A stretch of 16,401 bases of DNA, from NCBI GenBank assembly GCA_005877225.1, contig VBPK01000068.1, forward strand, positions 1-16,401, read 5' to 3'. The notes under the pieces are model-generated. The model made no database searches. It saw nothing but the letters and a program-made list of their open reading frames with translations, and was not told the origin of the DNA. The stretch is from Nitrososphaerota archaeon (GTDB taxonomy: Archaea > Thermoproteota > Nitrososphaeria > Nitrososphaerales > Gagatemarchaeaceae). The position numbers and the translations under genes were made by a program. Of the stretch, positions 7,627 through 13,738 are shown in pieces; position 1 is the stretch's first letter; each line of letters begins with the position of its first letter.

Positions 7627-7922
7627 TGACCCAAATGGGCTCGTACGTCATCAGGGTCAAGGTGCTCCCATCAGACGCCAGCGTGGACATCGAGAAGGTA
7701 GTCGACTCGGTTAAGAAGAACCTCGGCTCCGAAGCCCAACTGAGGGGCAAGAGCGTCGAGCCGATAGCCTTCGGTATCTCTGCGGCGGTCCTTGACATCG
7801 TCGCACCCGAAAAAGAAGGGAGCATCGAAACCGTGGAGAGGCTCGTCTCCTCGGCTCCTCTCGTAGGACAGTATGAGACGATCGGCGTCAGCAGAATGTC
7901 GAGCAGACTGCCGCCGCGCTAG
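7626..7922 (+). CDS. ef1b: Translation elongation factor 1-beta (aEF1B)
   Basis: This is the archaeal guanine-nucleotide exchange factor for EF-1alpha, about 98 residues with a ferredoxin-like fold. The typical pattern is present: MGSYVIRVKVLPSDASVDIEK near the start (counting the first residues from the ATG), the central VEPIAFGISAAVLDIVAPEKEG, and the closing VERLVSS...VGQYETIGVSRM. GAGGG at 7615-7619 is 6 nt before the GTG at 7626, which favours this start. An ATG at 7635 is the other option and would give 95 residues. It is coupled to the upstream zinc-ribbon gene by a one-base overlap, consistent with a joint role in translation. Confidence 0.9.
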   Translation: MTQMGSYVIRVKVLPSDASVDIEKVVDSVKKNLGSEAQLRGKSVEPIAFGISAAVLDIVAPEKEGSIETVERLVSSAPLVGQYETIGVSRMSSRLPPR

Positions 7923-7940
7923 CCCGCAGGGGAGGGGCGT

Positions 7941-7957
7941 GGGGTTGCAGAAACCCC
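7941..7957. repeat. Short inverted repeat abutting a TATA-like box
   Basis: GGGGTT and AACCCC form a perfect 6-bp stem around a 5-nt loop. No T-run follows on the plus strand, so a bacterial-style terminator is unlikely. Its last base is the first base of the CATAAG box of the next gene, so a regulatory or BRE-neighbouring role is possible, or it may be chance. Confidence 0.35.
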
Positions 7958-7962
7958 ATAAG
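7957..7962 (+). promoter_or_regulatory. Weak TATA-like box CATAAG
   Basis: CATAAG is centred 26.5 nt before the ATG at 7986, fitting leaderless transcription of the membrane nuclease gene. The motif is weak, and the call rests on spacing. Confidence 0.35.
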
Positions 7963-7985
7963 CTCGCAGGCTGGCGTCTTCTGCC

Positions 7986-8417
7986 ATGACCACCCTCGAG
8001 GTGTTCCTTGCAACATTCGTGCTTCTCCTTATCCTTGTCTCAGGCCTCGCGTTCTACCTCGCCCTTCTTTACCGTCGCAAGTGGCAGGAAAGGCAGACCA
8101 AGGCCTACGAGATGGGAGGGAGGCAGGTCCGGGGCGACATGTACCAGCTTCTCGGCACATTTGCTTCTCTCGAAGAGTACGAGCAAGTCATTCTCCTATC
8201 GACGACCTCGAAGCAGGCCTCCCTCGACCTGCTGGGAGTGAAGGAGGACGAACTTCATTTCATAGAGTTCAAGAAGAGGGGGTCGCAACTCCAGACGCCC
8301 GAGAGAAAGATCAAGAGGTTGGTCGATGAGTCGAAGGTGAAGTACGTCGTGAAGGACGTCGAATTACCAGGGCGTTTTGAGATGGACGATAGGAATCCCG
8401 CCGGAGGCTCCGAATAG
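7986..8417 (+). CDS. Membrane-anchored Holliday-junction-resolvase-related endonuclease domain protein
   Basis: This 143-residue protein has an N-terminal hydrophobic helix at about 6-29 followed by RRKW, which looks like a signal anchor, then a small PD-(D/E)xK-like domain. D81 in SLDLLGVKEDELHFIEFKK and the E94-x-K96 pair look like the metal-binding and catalytic residues, and the following SQLQTPERKIKRLVD and YVVKDVELPGRF match the archaeal family described as predicted secreted endonucleases distantly related to archaeal Hjc (COG4741/Endonuc_Holl). If the anchor is real, the domain could face either side of the membrane; the RRK cluster after the helix suggests the cytoplasmic side. No substrate is known from the sequence. 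It sits alone between EF-1beta and the winged-helix/FEN1 genes. Confidence 0.78.
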   Translation: MTTLEVFLATFVLLLILVSGLAFYLALLYRRKWQERQTKAYEMGGRQVRGDMYQLLGTFASLEEYEQVILLSTTSKQASLDLLGVKEDELHFIEFKKRGSQLQTPERKIKRLVDESKVKYVVKDVELPGRFEMDDRNPAGGSE

Positions 8418-8434
8418 AGCCCGCGTGAGCAGAG

Positions 8435-8442
8435 CTTTTATA
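8435..8442 (+). promoter_or_regulatory. Strong TATA box CTTTTATA
   Basis: CTTTTATA is the best TATA match in the window. Its TTTATA core is centred 56.5 nt before the ATG at 8496, so the predicted transcript would carry a leader of about 28-30 nt, unlike most genes here. No in-frame ATG, GTG or TTG lies closer to the box. Confidence 0.55.
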
Positions 8443-8495
8443 CCACTCGAGAGACATCTCGTTACTCCTGTCTGTTCTCAGAACGTGAAGCAAGC

Positions 8496-8741
8496 ATGCG
8501 GGCACCTCTAAAATTCACTGCATACGAATGGTTAAAGGAGGAGAAGAGCGCCAGTGACGAAGAGCTACTCGTGGCTCTAAACAAGAACGGGAACAAGTGT
8601 TCTGTAAACGAGTTGAACAAGGTCCTCATGCATCTCGAGATTCTCGGGTTGGTGAGCATACGCTGGATTGCGAAAGAGAAGAGGAGGATCGAGGTCGTCG
8701 AGAAGCCCCCCGAGGATCCCCTGAAGAGCCGAGCCAGTTAA
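8496..8741 (+). CDS. Small conserved-looking protein, possible winged-helix fold
   Basis: I do not recognise this 81-residue protein by name. It is charged, with a predicted helical part at about 5-50 (AYEWLKEEKSASDEELLVAL, then NELNKVLMHLEILGLVS) followed by a beta-hairpin-like IRWIAKEKRRIEVVEK. That pattern resembles a winged-helix domain in which the recognition helix precedes a two-strand wing, so nucleic-acid binding is plausible. It starts at the first ATG after a strong TATA box and ends 36 nt before the FEN1 gene. The neighbourhood suggests, but does not show, a DNA-related role. Confidence 0.62.
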   Translation: MRAPLKFTAYEWLKEEKSASDEELLVALNKNGNKCSVNELNKVLMHLEILGLVSIRWIAKEKRRIEVVEKPPEDPLKSRAS

Positions 8742-8743
8742 CG

Positions 8744-8749
8744 TATTAA
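8744..8749 (+). promoter_or_regulatory. TATA-like box TATTAA for fen1
   Basis: TATTAA is centred 31.5 nt before the fen1 ATG at 8778, directly after the stop of the preceding small gene, consistent with a short-leader or leaderless transcript for the fen1-pcm-threonine dehydratase cluster. Confidence 0.45.
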
Positions 8750-8777
8750 TCCGCCTTCGGGTCGACCAAGTCGCGAC

Positions 8778-9803
8778 ATGGGTGTCGACCTTGGAGAGAT
8801 TATTCCGAGAGAGAAGGTGGAGCTGGAGCAGCTTTCTGGCTGGAAGCTCGCGGTCGATGCATACAACACCCTCTACCAATTCCTGGCGATAATCAGGGGA
8901 GCGAGCGGGGAGCACCTGAAGGACTCGAGCGGGAGGGTCACCTCTCACCTCAGCGGCCTCTTTTACAGGAGCCTGAATCTACTCGAGCTCGGAATGAAGC
9001 TGGTCTACATCTTTGACGGCAAGCCGCCAGAGCTGAAGGCGACTGAGATTGAGAGGAGGTCGAATCAGCGGAGGGAGGCGCAGGTGCAGTACGTCAGGGC
9101 CATTCAAGCAGGGGATATTCCCGCGGCGAGGAAGTACGCTGAGGCTTCGACCACCCTTCGACGCGATATGGTCGCCGAGGCAAAGTTACTCCTCGATGCG
9201 ATGGGTCTTCCGTGGGTAGACGCGCCCTCGGAGGGTGAGGCGCAGGCAGCAGTAATGGCGGCGGAGGGGACCGTGAACGGTGTAGCGTCTCAAGACCACG
9301 ATTCTCTTATCTTCGGTGCGCCCGTCCTAATCAGGAACATAACCATCTCCGGAAGGCGAAAGCTGCCGAGCAAGGGAATCTTCATCAACGTCCAACCCGA
9401 GCGGATAGTCCTCTCGAACGCTCTTCGCGAGCTCGGGTTGACTCGTGAGCAGCTGGTGGACCTCGCCATCCTCCTCGGGACCGATTTCAACCCCGACGGA
9501 TTTCAGGGAGTAGGTCCAGTCAGAGCACTGAAGTTCATAAGGCAGTACAAGCGTCTCGAGGAGATACCTGAGTTGAAGGAAGCCATCTCTGCGATCGATT
9601 ACAACTCGATAAGGAATATCTTCCTCGAGCCACCCGCCCAGAAGGGAGTCAAGCCGCAGTGGGGGAGGGTAAACAGGGAGAAGGTAATCTCCTTCCTCGT
9701 CGACGAGCACTCCTTCTCCCTCGAGAGGGTCGAGGCGGCGATGAAGAGGCTTGTAGAGGTCGAGTCGACCAGGTCTGAATCATTGGAGAAGTGGCTGGGT
9801 TGA
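8778..9803 (+). CDS. fen: Flap endonuclease 1 (FEN1)
   Basis: FEN1 removes 5' flaps during Okazaki fragment maturation and base-excision repair. The 341-residue length is normal. The metal-binding acidic residues are in place: D27 (AVDAYN), D80 (YIFDGKPP), E152 and E154 (PSEGEAQAA), D173 and D175 (SQDHDSLIFG), and D236 (LLGTDFNPDG). The helix-hairpin-helix block GFQGVGPVRAL is at 241-251. The C-terminus ends SESLEKWLG, which occupies the place of the PCNA-interacting box but has serine where the conserved glutamine is expected. The start gives the usual MGVDL N-terminus. Its stop overlaps the next gene. Confidence 0.96.
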   Translation: MGVDLGEIIPREKVELEQLSGWKLAVDAYNTLYQFLAIIRGASGEHLKDSSGRVTSHLSGLFYRSLNLLELGMKLVYIFDGKPPELKATEIERRSNQRREAQVQYVRAIQAGDIPAARKYAEASTTLRRDMVAEAKLLLDAMGLPWVDAPSEGEAQAAVMAAEGTVNGVASQDHDSLIFGAPVLIRNITISGRRKLPSKGIFINVQPERIVLSNALRELGLTREQLVDLAILLGTDFNPDGFQGVGPVRALKFIRQYKRLEEIPELKEAISAIDYNSIRNIFLEPPAQKGVKPQWGRVNREKVISFLVDEHSFSLERVEAAMKRLVEVESTRSESLEKWLG

Positions 9804-10465
9804 CCAGGGAGATACCCACCAACGCTTCGCTTCTCAGCAGGCTGGAGCGGGAGGGAGTTCTCCGCACTGGCGCCGTCCGGGAAGCGATGCTCTCAACACC
9901 ACGCGAGCTCTTCGTCTGGGACGGCTACCGGGACGAGGCGTATGTGGACTGGCCCCTCCCCCTCGGAAGGACAGGCCAGACCATATCCGCACCTCACATG
10001 GTCGTGATGATGCTGGAAGAACTCGACCTTCGAGCGGAGATGAAGGTACTGGAGATAGGTTGCGGGAGCGGCTGGAACGCGGCCTGCATCGCTAGTATCG
10101 TGGGAGCTCGAGGAAGTGTGGTCAGCGTCGAATTGATCGAGGAGTTGGTTGAGTTCGCGACGAGAAACATCAGGCGCGCCGGACTCGAGAAGATAGTTGA
10201 GATACACCATGGCGATGGCTCGAAGGGCTGGCCTCCATTCGAAGCGGAGGAGATCTACGACCGGGTAGTACTCACCGCGGCGACATCGCGAATTCCGGAT
10301 TTTCCAGTTCGTCAGCTCCGCCGAGAAGGAGTCCTCCTCTTACCCCTGGGAGACTCTCCAGCTCAGATTCTTACAAGAGTGGTGAAGGACCGTGCAGGTT
10401 ACTTGTCGACTCGACCGGTGTGTCCGTGCGTCTTTGTTCCGCTCGTCAGGAGTGAAGAGGCCTGA
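9800..10465 (+). CDS. pcm: Protein-L-isoaspartate O-methyltransferase
   Basis: This SAM-dependent enzyme methylates L-isoaspartyl residues so that age-damaged proteins can revert. It has about 221 residues. GQTISAPHMV is the substrate-site signature of the family, VLEIGCGSGWNAA is the SAM-binding motif I, GDGSKGWPP and YDRVVLTAA are later motifs, and the C-terminal LLPLGDSPAQILTRV is also typical. TTG at 9800 overlaps the fen1 stop as TTGA and is preferred. A GTG at 9791 would add three residues and overlap fen1 by 13 nt. GGAG at 9785-9788 is the only Shine-Dalgarno candidate and is poorly spaced for either. It is part of an overlapping three-gene cluster with fen1 and threonine dehydratase. 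Confidence 0.93.
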   Translation: MTREIPTNASLLSRLEREGVLRTGAVREAMLSTPRELFVWDGYRDEAYVDWPLPLGRTGQTISAPHMVVMMLEELDLRAEMKVLEIGCGSGWNAACIASIVGARGSVVSVELIEELVEFATRNIRRAGLEKIVEIHHGDGSKGWPPFEAEEIYDRVVLTAATSRIPDFPVRQLRREGVLLLPLGDSPAQILTRVVKDRAGYLSTRPVCPCVFVPLVRSEEA

Positions 10466-11445
10466 AGCAACAGGTCACACTGAAGGATAGTGAGGCTGCA
10501 GAGAGCAGAATCAGCAAGTACGTCCCCCCCACACCCCTGGAGCTCTCCCCAAGGCTTTCGCAATTAATCAAGAGAGAAGTTTACCTCAAGCTGGAGGTCT
10601 TCCAGCCGATCCGGGTCTTCAAGATCAGGGGCGCCCTCAACAAGATTCTCTCGCTCCCCGACAGTTCAGTTCGACGAGGGGTGATTACTGCCTCCTCGGG
10701 AAATCATGGGCTCGCGGTCGCCTATGCCTCGAGGGTCTTCGGGATCGACGCGACTGTTTGTGTCCCGACGAAGGCAAACCCTCAGAAGGTCGCGGCCATC
10801 GAGGAGCAGGGTGCTGAGATAATTCGAAGCGGCGCCTCCTACGACGACACCTACCTAAGCGCGAGAAGGATCGCCTCGAGGAGGCATCTGACCTTCATCC
10901 ATGCATTCGACGACAGGGACGTGGTCGCTGGGCAAGGGACCTGTGGCCTCGAGATTGCTCGGCAGGCGCCCGACCTCGGCTCAGCCGTGGTCTCGATAGG
11001 CGGAGGCGGCTTGATCTCGGGTATCTCGATCGCCCTCAAGAGTCTTCTCGATGGCGCATCGGTCCACGGCGTCCAGACCACCGCCTCCCCCTCGATGTAC
11101 GAATCAGTCAGGCAGGGGAAGAGACTCGGGGTGAAGAGGCGTCCTACGATTGCCGACGGGATGCAGGCGACTCCCGGGCGGCTGACCTTTGATATCGTCT
11201 CGAGATACGTCGACAGCATCGCCCTGGTTTCAGACGCTGAAATCGAAGACGCTATGATCGACCTCATGCTGACAGCCAGACTACTCGTCGAGCCTTCAGG
11301 GGCGGCGCCACTGGCGGCGGTGAAGAACTCCTTGAAGTTAGCCGATGGCAAGAAGGTTGTCCTTGTCGTGAGCGGCGGAAACGTCGCATTCTCGCTGCTA
11401 ACCAAACTGCTCCGTTCTAGGAGGATAGCCTCAGGAAGCTCTTGA
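10462..11445 (+). CDS. Threonine dehydratase-type PLP enzyme with apparent CTG start
   Basis: This is a fold-type II PLP enzyme of the threonine/serine dehydratase family (threonine to 2-oxobutyrate and ammonia). From a CTG at 10462 it is 327 residues, the normal length for the catabolic, ACT-less form. KYVPPTPLELS is at 19-29, the PLP lysine K54 lies in RVFKIRGALN (51-60), ASSGNHG is at 77-83, the phosphate-binding GGGGLISG at 180-187, and EPSGAAPLAA lies near the end. The homologous frame runs back to the end of pcm with no ATG, GTG or TTG before 10681, and that GTG would remove K54. CTG at 10462 overlaps the pcm stop as CTGA, with AGGAG at 10448-10452. The usual serine before FK is valine. 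The 3' end overlaps the convergent hydrolase by 29 nt. Confidence 0.85.
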   Translation: MKQQVTLKDSEAAESRISKYVPPTPLELSPRLSQLIKREVYLKLEVFQPIRVFKIRGALNKILSLPDSSVRRGVITASSGNHGLAVAYASRVFGIDATVCVPTKANPQKVAAIEEQGAEIIRSGASYDDTYLSARRIASRRHLTFIHAFDDRDVVAGQGTCGLEIARQAPDLGSAVVSIGGGGLISGISIALKSLLDGASVHGVQTTASPSMYESVRQGKRLGVKRRPTIADGMQATPGRLTFDIVSRYVDSIALVSDAEIEDAMIDLMLTARLLVEPSGAAPLAAVKNSLKLADGKKVVLVVSGGNVAFSLLTKLLRSRRIASGSS

Positions 11446-12025
11446 GGTCCCTCGCGAGGAGGGCTTTGTTGCTTCTGGCCTCCTCCCCCAGTATGCGATG
11501 AGTCACCCTTCCGTAGTCGTGGCCGGGGTAGATGACAGTCGTGTCTGGAAGCTTCATTATCGAGCCGTGAAGACTCGCGAACAACTTCTCGGCGGAACCA
11601 CCCGGCAGGTCTGTCCTCCCCCAGCCTCCGATGAACAGCGTATCGCCCGTCAAGAGGTTTTTCCCGTCGTAGAGGCAGATGCTGTCCTCTGTGTGTCCCG
11701 GCGTGTGGATGACCCTCACACTCTCCTCTCCCACCAAAATCTGGTCATCGCCGCGCAGTCGCCTGCCACCTCCGAGAGACGAGTTTTCGTGAATCAGCAC
11801 CTCTGCACCACACTTCTCTGCCAGCTCGTGAAGGGTCGTCGTATGGTCAAAATGACCGTGCGTCGCAACGACGTACTTTATTCTCGTCCCCGCACTCTCG
11901 GCGGCCTCGAGGATAGGCTGAATCTCCCAGCCAGAGTCTACCACGAGCCCCTCCCTCGCCAACGGGTCCCCGAGGAGGTAGACGAAGTTCTCCATTCGCC
12001 CCACCTTTATCTGAATGACGAACAT
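11417..12025 (-). CDS. MBL-fold metallo-hydrolase, glyoxalase II / persulfide dioxygenase-like
   Basis: This 202-residue metallo-beta-lactamase-fold enzyme has all the metal ligands: H56, H58, D60 and H61 in THGHFDH, H111 in HTPGHTED, D128 in LTGDTLF and H169 in YPGHDYG. GDTLFIGGWGRTDLPGG matches the subgroup containing hydroxyacylglutathione hydrolases and ETHE1-like persulfide dioxygenases, without the long C-terminal domain of true glyoxalase II. Archaea generally lack glutathione, so a different thiol or thioester substrate is likely and unassigned. The gene starts one base after the stop of the NAD(P)HX epimerase gene and is probably transcribed with it. Its 3' end overlaps the convergent threonine dehydratase gene. 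Confidence 0.85.
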   Translation of the reverse strand: MFVIQIKVGRMENFVYLLGDPLAREGLVVDSGWEIQPILEAAESAGTRIKYVVATHGHFDHTTTLHELAEKCGAEVLIHENSSLGGGRRLRGDDQILVGEESVRVIHTPGHTEDSICLYDGKNLLTGDTLFIGGWGRTDLPGGSAEKLFASLHGSIMKLPDTTVIYPGHDYGRVTHRILGEEARSNKALLARDLKSFLRLSS

Positions 12026-12026
12026 G

Positions 12027-12671
12027 CTATGGGATTCCTATCGGGACGACGACGACCTGGCCTGTGAACTCGCTCCGCCTCTTCAGCCCGACCTTGGCTT
12101 TGTGGAAAGCTATCGTGACATCAGCCTTTACCGTCGTCCCCTTCGCCTCCCCCGTAAGGGGGTCGAGTCCTGAGGGGATGTCAAGGGCGACCTTCTTCGC
12201 TCTGGATGCGTTCAAGAGTCTAATCGCTGTCGCATGGGGTTCCCTGACCTCACCCCTGATTCCCGTTCCGAATATCGCGTCGATTATGATCTCGGCCCGC
12301 TCGAACTCGCTCCCCAGCCTCGACAGCTCGCTGCCGTCCCGAGCCACAAGCATTTCCACCGCACTCTCGCTCAGTCTCTTCCAGTTGGTCTCCGCCTCCT
12401 TCGTCTTTATGGCCTCGGGGCTCGAGAGGAGGAGGACCTTCACCTTCGACCCTCTCGCCGCGAGGTGTCTGGCTGCGACGAAGCCATCGCCGCCGTTGTT
12501 GCCGCTTCCCGCGACCACGAGAACTCGCTTTCCGAAGAGGGGACCATACCTTCTCTCCACCTCTAGCGCGACTTCCGACCCCGCGTTCTCCATCAACTTC
12601 CCGACGCCAATCCCAAGGCTTGCGGCGCGTGCCTCCTCCTTCATAATCTGCTCTGGCGTGATGTACTCCAC
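12027..12671 (-). CDS. nnrE: NAD(P)H-hydrate epimerase (YjeF N-terminal domain only)
   Basis: NnrE interconverts the R and S forms of hydrated NAD(P)H so that the repair dehydratase can use them. The 214-residue protein covers only the YjeF_N domain: EYITPEQIM at the start, LMENAG, AGSGNNGGDGFVAARHL as the nucleotide motif, DAIFGTGIRG, and VALDIPSGLDPLTG. In many archaea and bacteria this domain is fused to the ADP/ATP-dependent dehydratase (NnrD). Here that partner is absent from the gene and the window. GTG at 12671 is preferred because a TATA-like element lies 27.5 nt upstream. TTG at 12683 would add four residues but sits too close to that element. Confidence 0.9.
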   Translation of the reverse strand: MEYITPEQIMKEEARAASLGIGVGKLMENAGSEVALEVERRYGPLFGKRVLVVAGSGNNGGDGFVAARHLAARGSKVKVLLLSSPEAIKTKEAETNWKRLSESAVEMLVARDGSELSRLGSEFERAEIIIDAIFGTGIRGEVREPHATAIRLLNASRAKKVALDIPSGLDPLTGEAKGTTVKADVTIAFHKAKVGLKRRSEFTGQVVVVPIGIP

Positions 12672-12691
12672 CTGTGCGGCCAAGAGAAATT

Positions 12692-12705
12692 ACGTTTATG
12701 AACGT
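12692..12705. promoter_or_regulatory. Shared TATA element inside an inverted repeat
   Basis: ACGTT and AACGT arms flank a TATG core, giving a 14-bp interrupted palindrome in the 56-nt gap between nnrE and the thioesterase gene. The centre is 27.5 nt from the GTG at 12671 and 29.5 nt from the ATG at 12728. CGTTTATG read rightwards and CGTTCATAAAC read leftwards could each serve as a TATA box. Confidence 0.55.
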
Positions 12706-12727
12706 CTCCCCACCTCTGACTCGCCAG

Positions 12728-13222
12728 ATGCGGAAGGGGCGGCTGGCGGCAAAGAGGGTCTCCGAGTCCGCCATGATCACTTATCGTCTAATGATGCCCA
12801 CAGACGCCAACATCGCCGGAAACGTCTTCGGTGGCTCAATCATGAAGTACATGGACGAGATAGCTGGGATAGTGGCATCCCGCCACGCAGCAACGAACGT
12901 GGTGACCGCTTCCATCGACAGGATGAACTTCTATGCCCCCGTCTACATCGGCGACCTCTTGATACTGAAAGCCGCGGTAAACTTCGTGGGAACGACCTCG
13001 ATGGAGGTGGGTGTTAGGATCGAGGCGCAGGACCCGCGAACTGGAAGGTCCGTTAGGACAGGGTCGTGCTACCTTACCTACGTCGCGCTCGATTCAAAGG
13101 GCCGGCCTACCCCCGTCCCGAAGCTTCTCCTCGAAACAGCAGAGGAAAAACTTCGATTCAGGCAGGCGAGTATCCGCCGAAAGCTGAGGGATGAAGAGAG
13201 GTCAGCCATCGAGAAGCTTTAA
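12728..13222 (+). CDS. Acyl-CoA thioesterase, hotdog fold (YciA/BFIT-BACH type)
   Basis: This 164-residue hotdog-fold thioesterase should cleave acyl-CoA to free acid and CoA. MMPTDANIAGNVFGGSIM has the family pattern in which N and G of the GNVFGG loop begin the hotdog helix, followed by DEIAGIVASRHA, then VVTASIDRMNFYAPVYIGDL and the beta-strands LLILKAAVNFVGTTSMEVGV. The C-terminus is a charged helix (EEKLRFRQASIRRKLRDEE). The start at 12728 is 29.5 nt from the TATA element. ATG at 12773 would also give a plausible shorter form, and an ATG at 12674 is upstream of the promoter and rejected. The natural acyl chain is unknown. Confidence 0.88.
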   Translation: MRKGRLAAKRVSESAMITYRLMMPTDANIAGNVFGGSIMKYMDEIAGIVASRHAATNVVTASIDRMNFYAPVYIGDLLILKAAVNFVGTTSMEVGVRIEAQDPRTGRSVRTGSCYLTYVALDSKGRPTPVPKLLLETAEEKLRFRQASIRRKLRDEERSAIEKL

Positions 13223-13223
13223 G
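13217..13223 (+). promoter_or_regulatory. TATA-like box CTTTAAG for csaA
   Basis: CTTTAAG overlaps the stop codon of the thioesterase gene and is centred 28 nt before the csaA ATG at 13248, consistent with a leaderless transcript. Confidence 0.45.
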
Positions 13224-13247
13224 CCGCCAGAGGGCTCGACGACATGA

Positions 13248-13584
13248 ATGCCTCAACTCTCGTGGGAAGACTTTGAACGAGTTGAGGTCCGAGTAGGGAC
13301 CGTTGTTAGGGCGGAGGAGTTTCCAGACGCGAGGAAACCGGCCTACAAGCTCTGGATAGACCTCGGTGACATCGGAATCAAGATGTCCAGCGCGCAACTC
13401 ACCCGTCTCTACCGAACAGAGGAGCTGGTGGGTCGGCAAGTTCTCTGCGTCACGAACTTCCCGCCCAAAGCAGGTCTGCAGGTTCGTCTCGGAGGTTCTC
13501 ACGACTGGCTTCGTCATCGAAGATGGAAATGTAATACTCACACAGCCCGAAAGACAGGTCCCTAACGTCACGAAGTTGGCTTGA
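13248..13584 (+). pseudogene. csaA: CsaA-type tRNA-binding OB-fold protein, interrupted by a one-base frameshift
   Basis: The first part (13248 to about 13469) reads SWEDFERVEVRVGTVVRAEEFPDARKPAYKL, then IGIKMSSAQLTRLYRTEELVGRQVLCVTNFPPK, which is the CsaA/EMAP-II-like tRNA-binding domain. The remainder of the domain (QVCRFVSEVLTTGF, then DGNVILTQPERQVPN) continues in the next frame to the TGA at 13582-13584. Removing one A from the AAA at 13467-13469 restores a 111-residue protein of normal CsaA length. The uncorrected frame instead ends at 13565 after an unrelated tail. CsaA proteins bind tRNA-like structures and were linked to protein export or chaperoning in bacteria. Whether the break is a sequencing error, a real mutation or a +1 recoding site after CCC cannot be told here. 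Confidence 0.85.
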
Positions 13585-13634
13585 CACGCCCGACGAGTTC
13601 GAGAACGCTAGGCACGATTCTCACCGAAGACTGC

Positions 13635-13666
13635 GATGCTGTCATCATCCTCTCGACGGCAGCATC
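13635..13666. repeat. 9-bp inverted repeat in the csaA-ZIP gap
   Basis: GATGCTGTC (13635-13643) pairs with GGCAGCATC (13658-13666), with one G·T wobble and a 14-nt loop. It lies 51 nt after the csaA stop with no T-run behind it. The gap 13585-13738 has no coding frame I trust. The hairpin could be a transcript 3' end structure or chance. Confidence 0.35.
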
Positions 13667-13704
13667 CGCCGAAGACGAACGTGCACCTTCCCAGTCTGCC
13701 TTAA

Positions 13705-13718
13705 ATAACATATGTTAT
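13705..13718. promoter_or_regulatory. 14-bp perfect palindrome in the ZIP transporter promoter
   Basis: ATAACATATGTTAT is a perfect palindrome flanked by AT-rich TTAA and AATT. Its centre is 27.5 nt before the TTG at 13739, so it may itself be the TATA element, or an operator overlapping it. Placement in front of a metal transporter makes a metalloregulator site (DtxR, Fur/Zur or ArsR type) a reasonable guess. It matches no specific consensus I can name. Confidence 0.5.
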
Positions 13719-13738
13719 AATTGGGGGCTCGTTCCGTT

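Noticed and set aside
7941..7957. Hairpin read as an intrinsic terminator of the EF-1beta transcript
   Set aside because: No T-run follows the stem on the plus strand, and archaeal termination depends mainly on T-tracts.
10681..11445. Threonine dehydratase starting at GTG 10681
   Set aside because: This start would omit the PLP-lysine region, which is clearly encoded upstream in the same frame.
12064..13017. 317-codon plus-strand frame covering nnrE and the thioesterase gene
   Set aside because: It is antisense to nnrE and then out of frame with the thioesterase, with no family motif. The two real genes explain the region.
13464..13470. CCCAAAG as a classical -1 slippery heptamer in csaA
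   Set aside because: The frame change needed is +1 relative to the upstream frame, and the heptamer is not in the phase required for -1 slippage.
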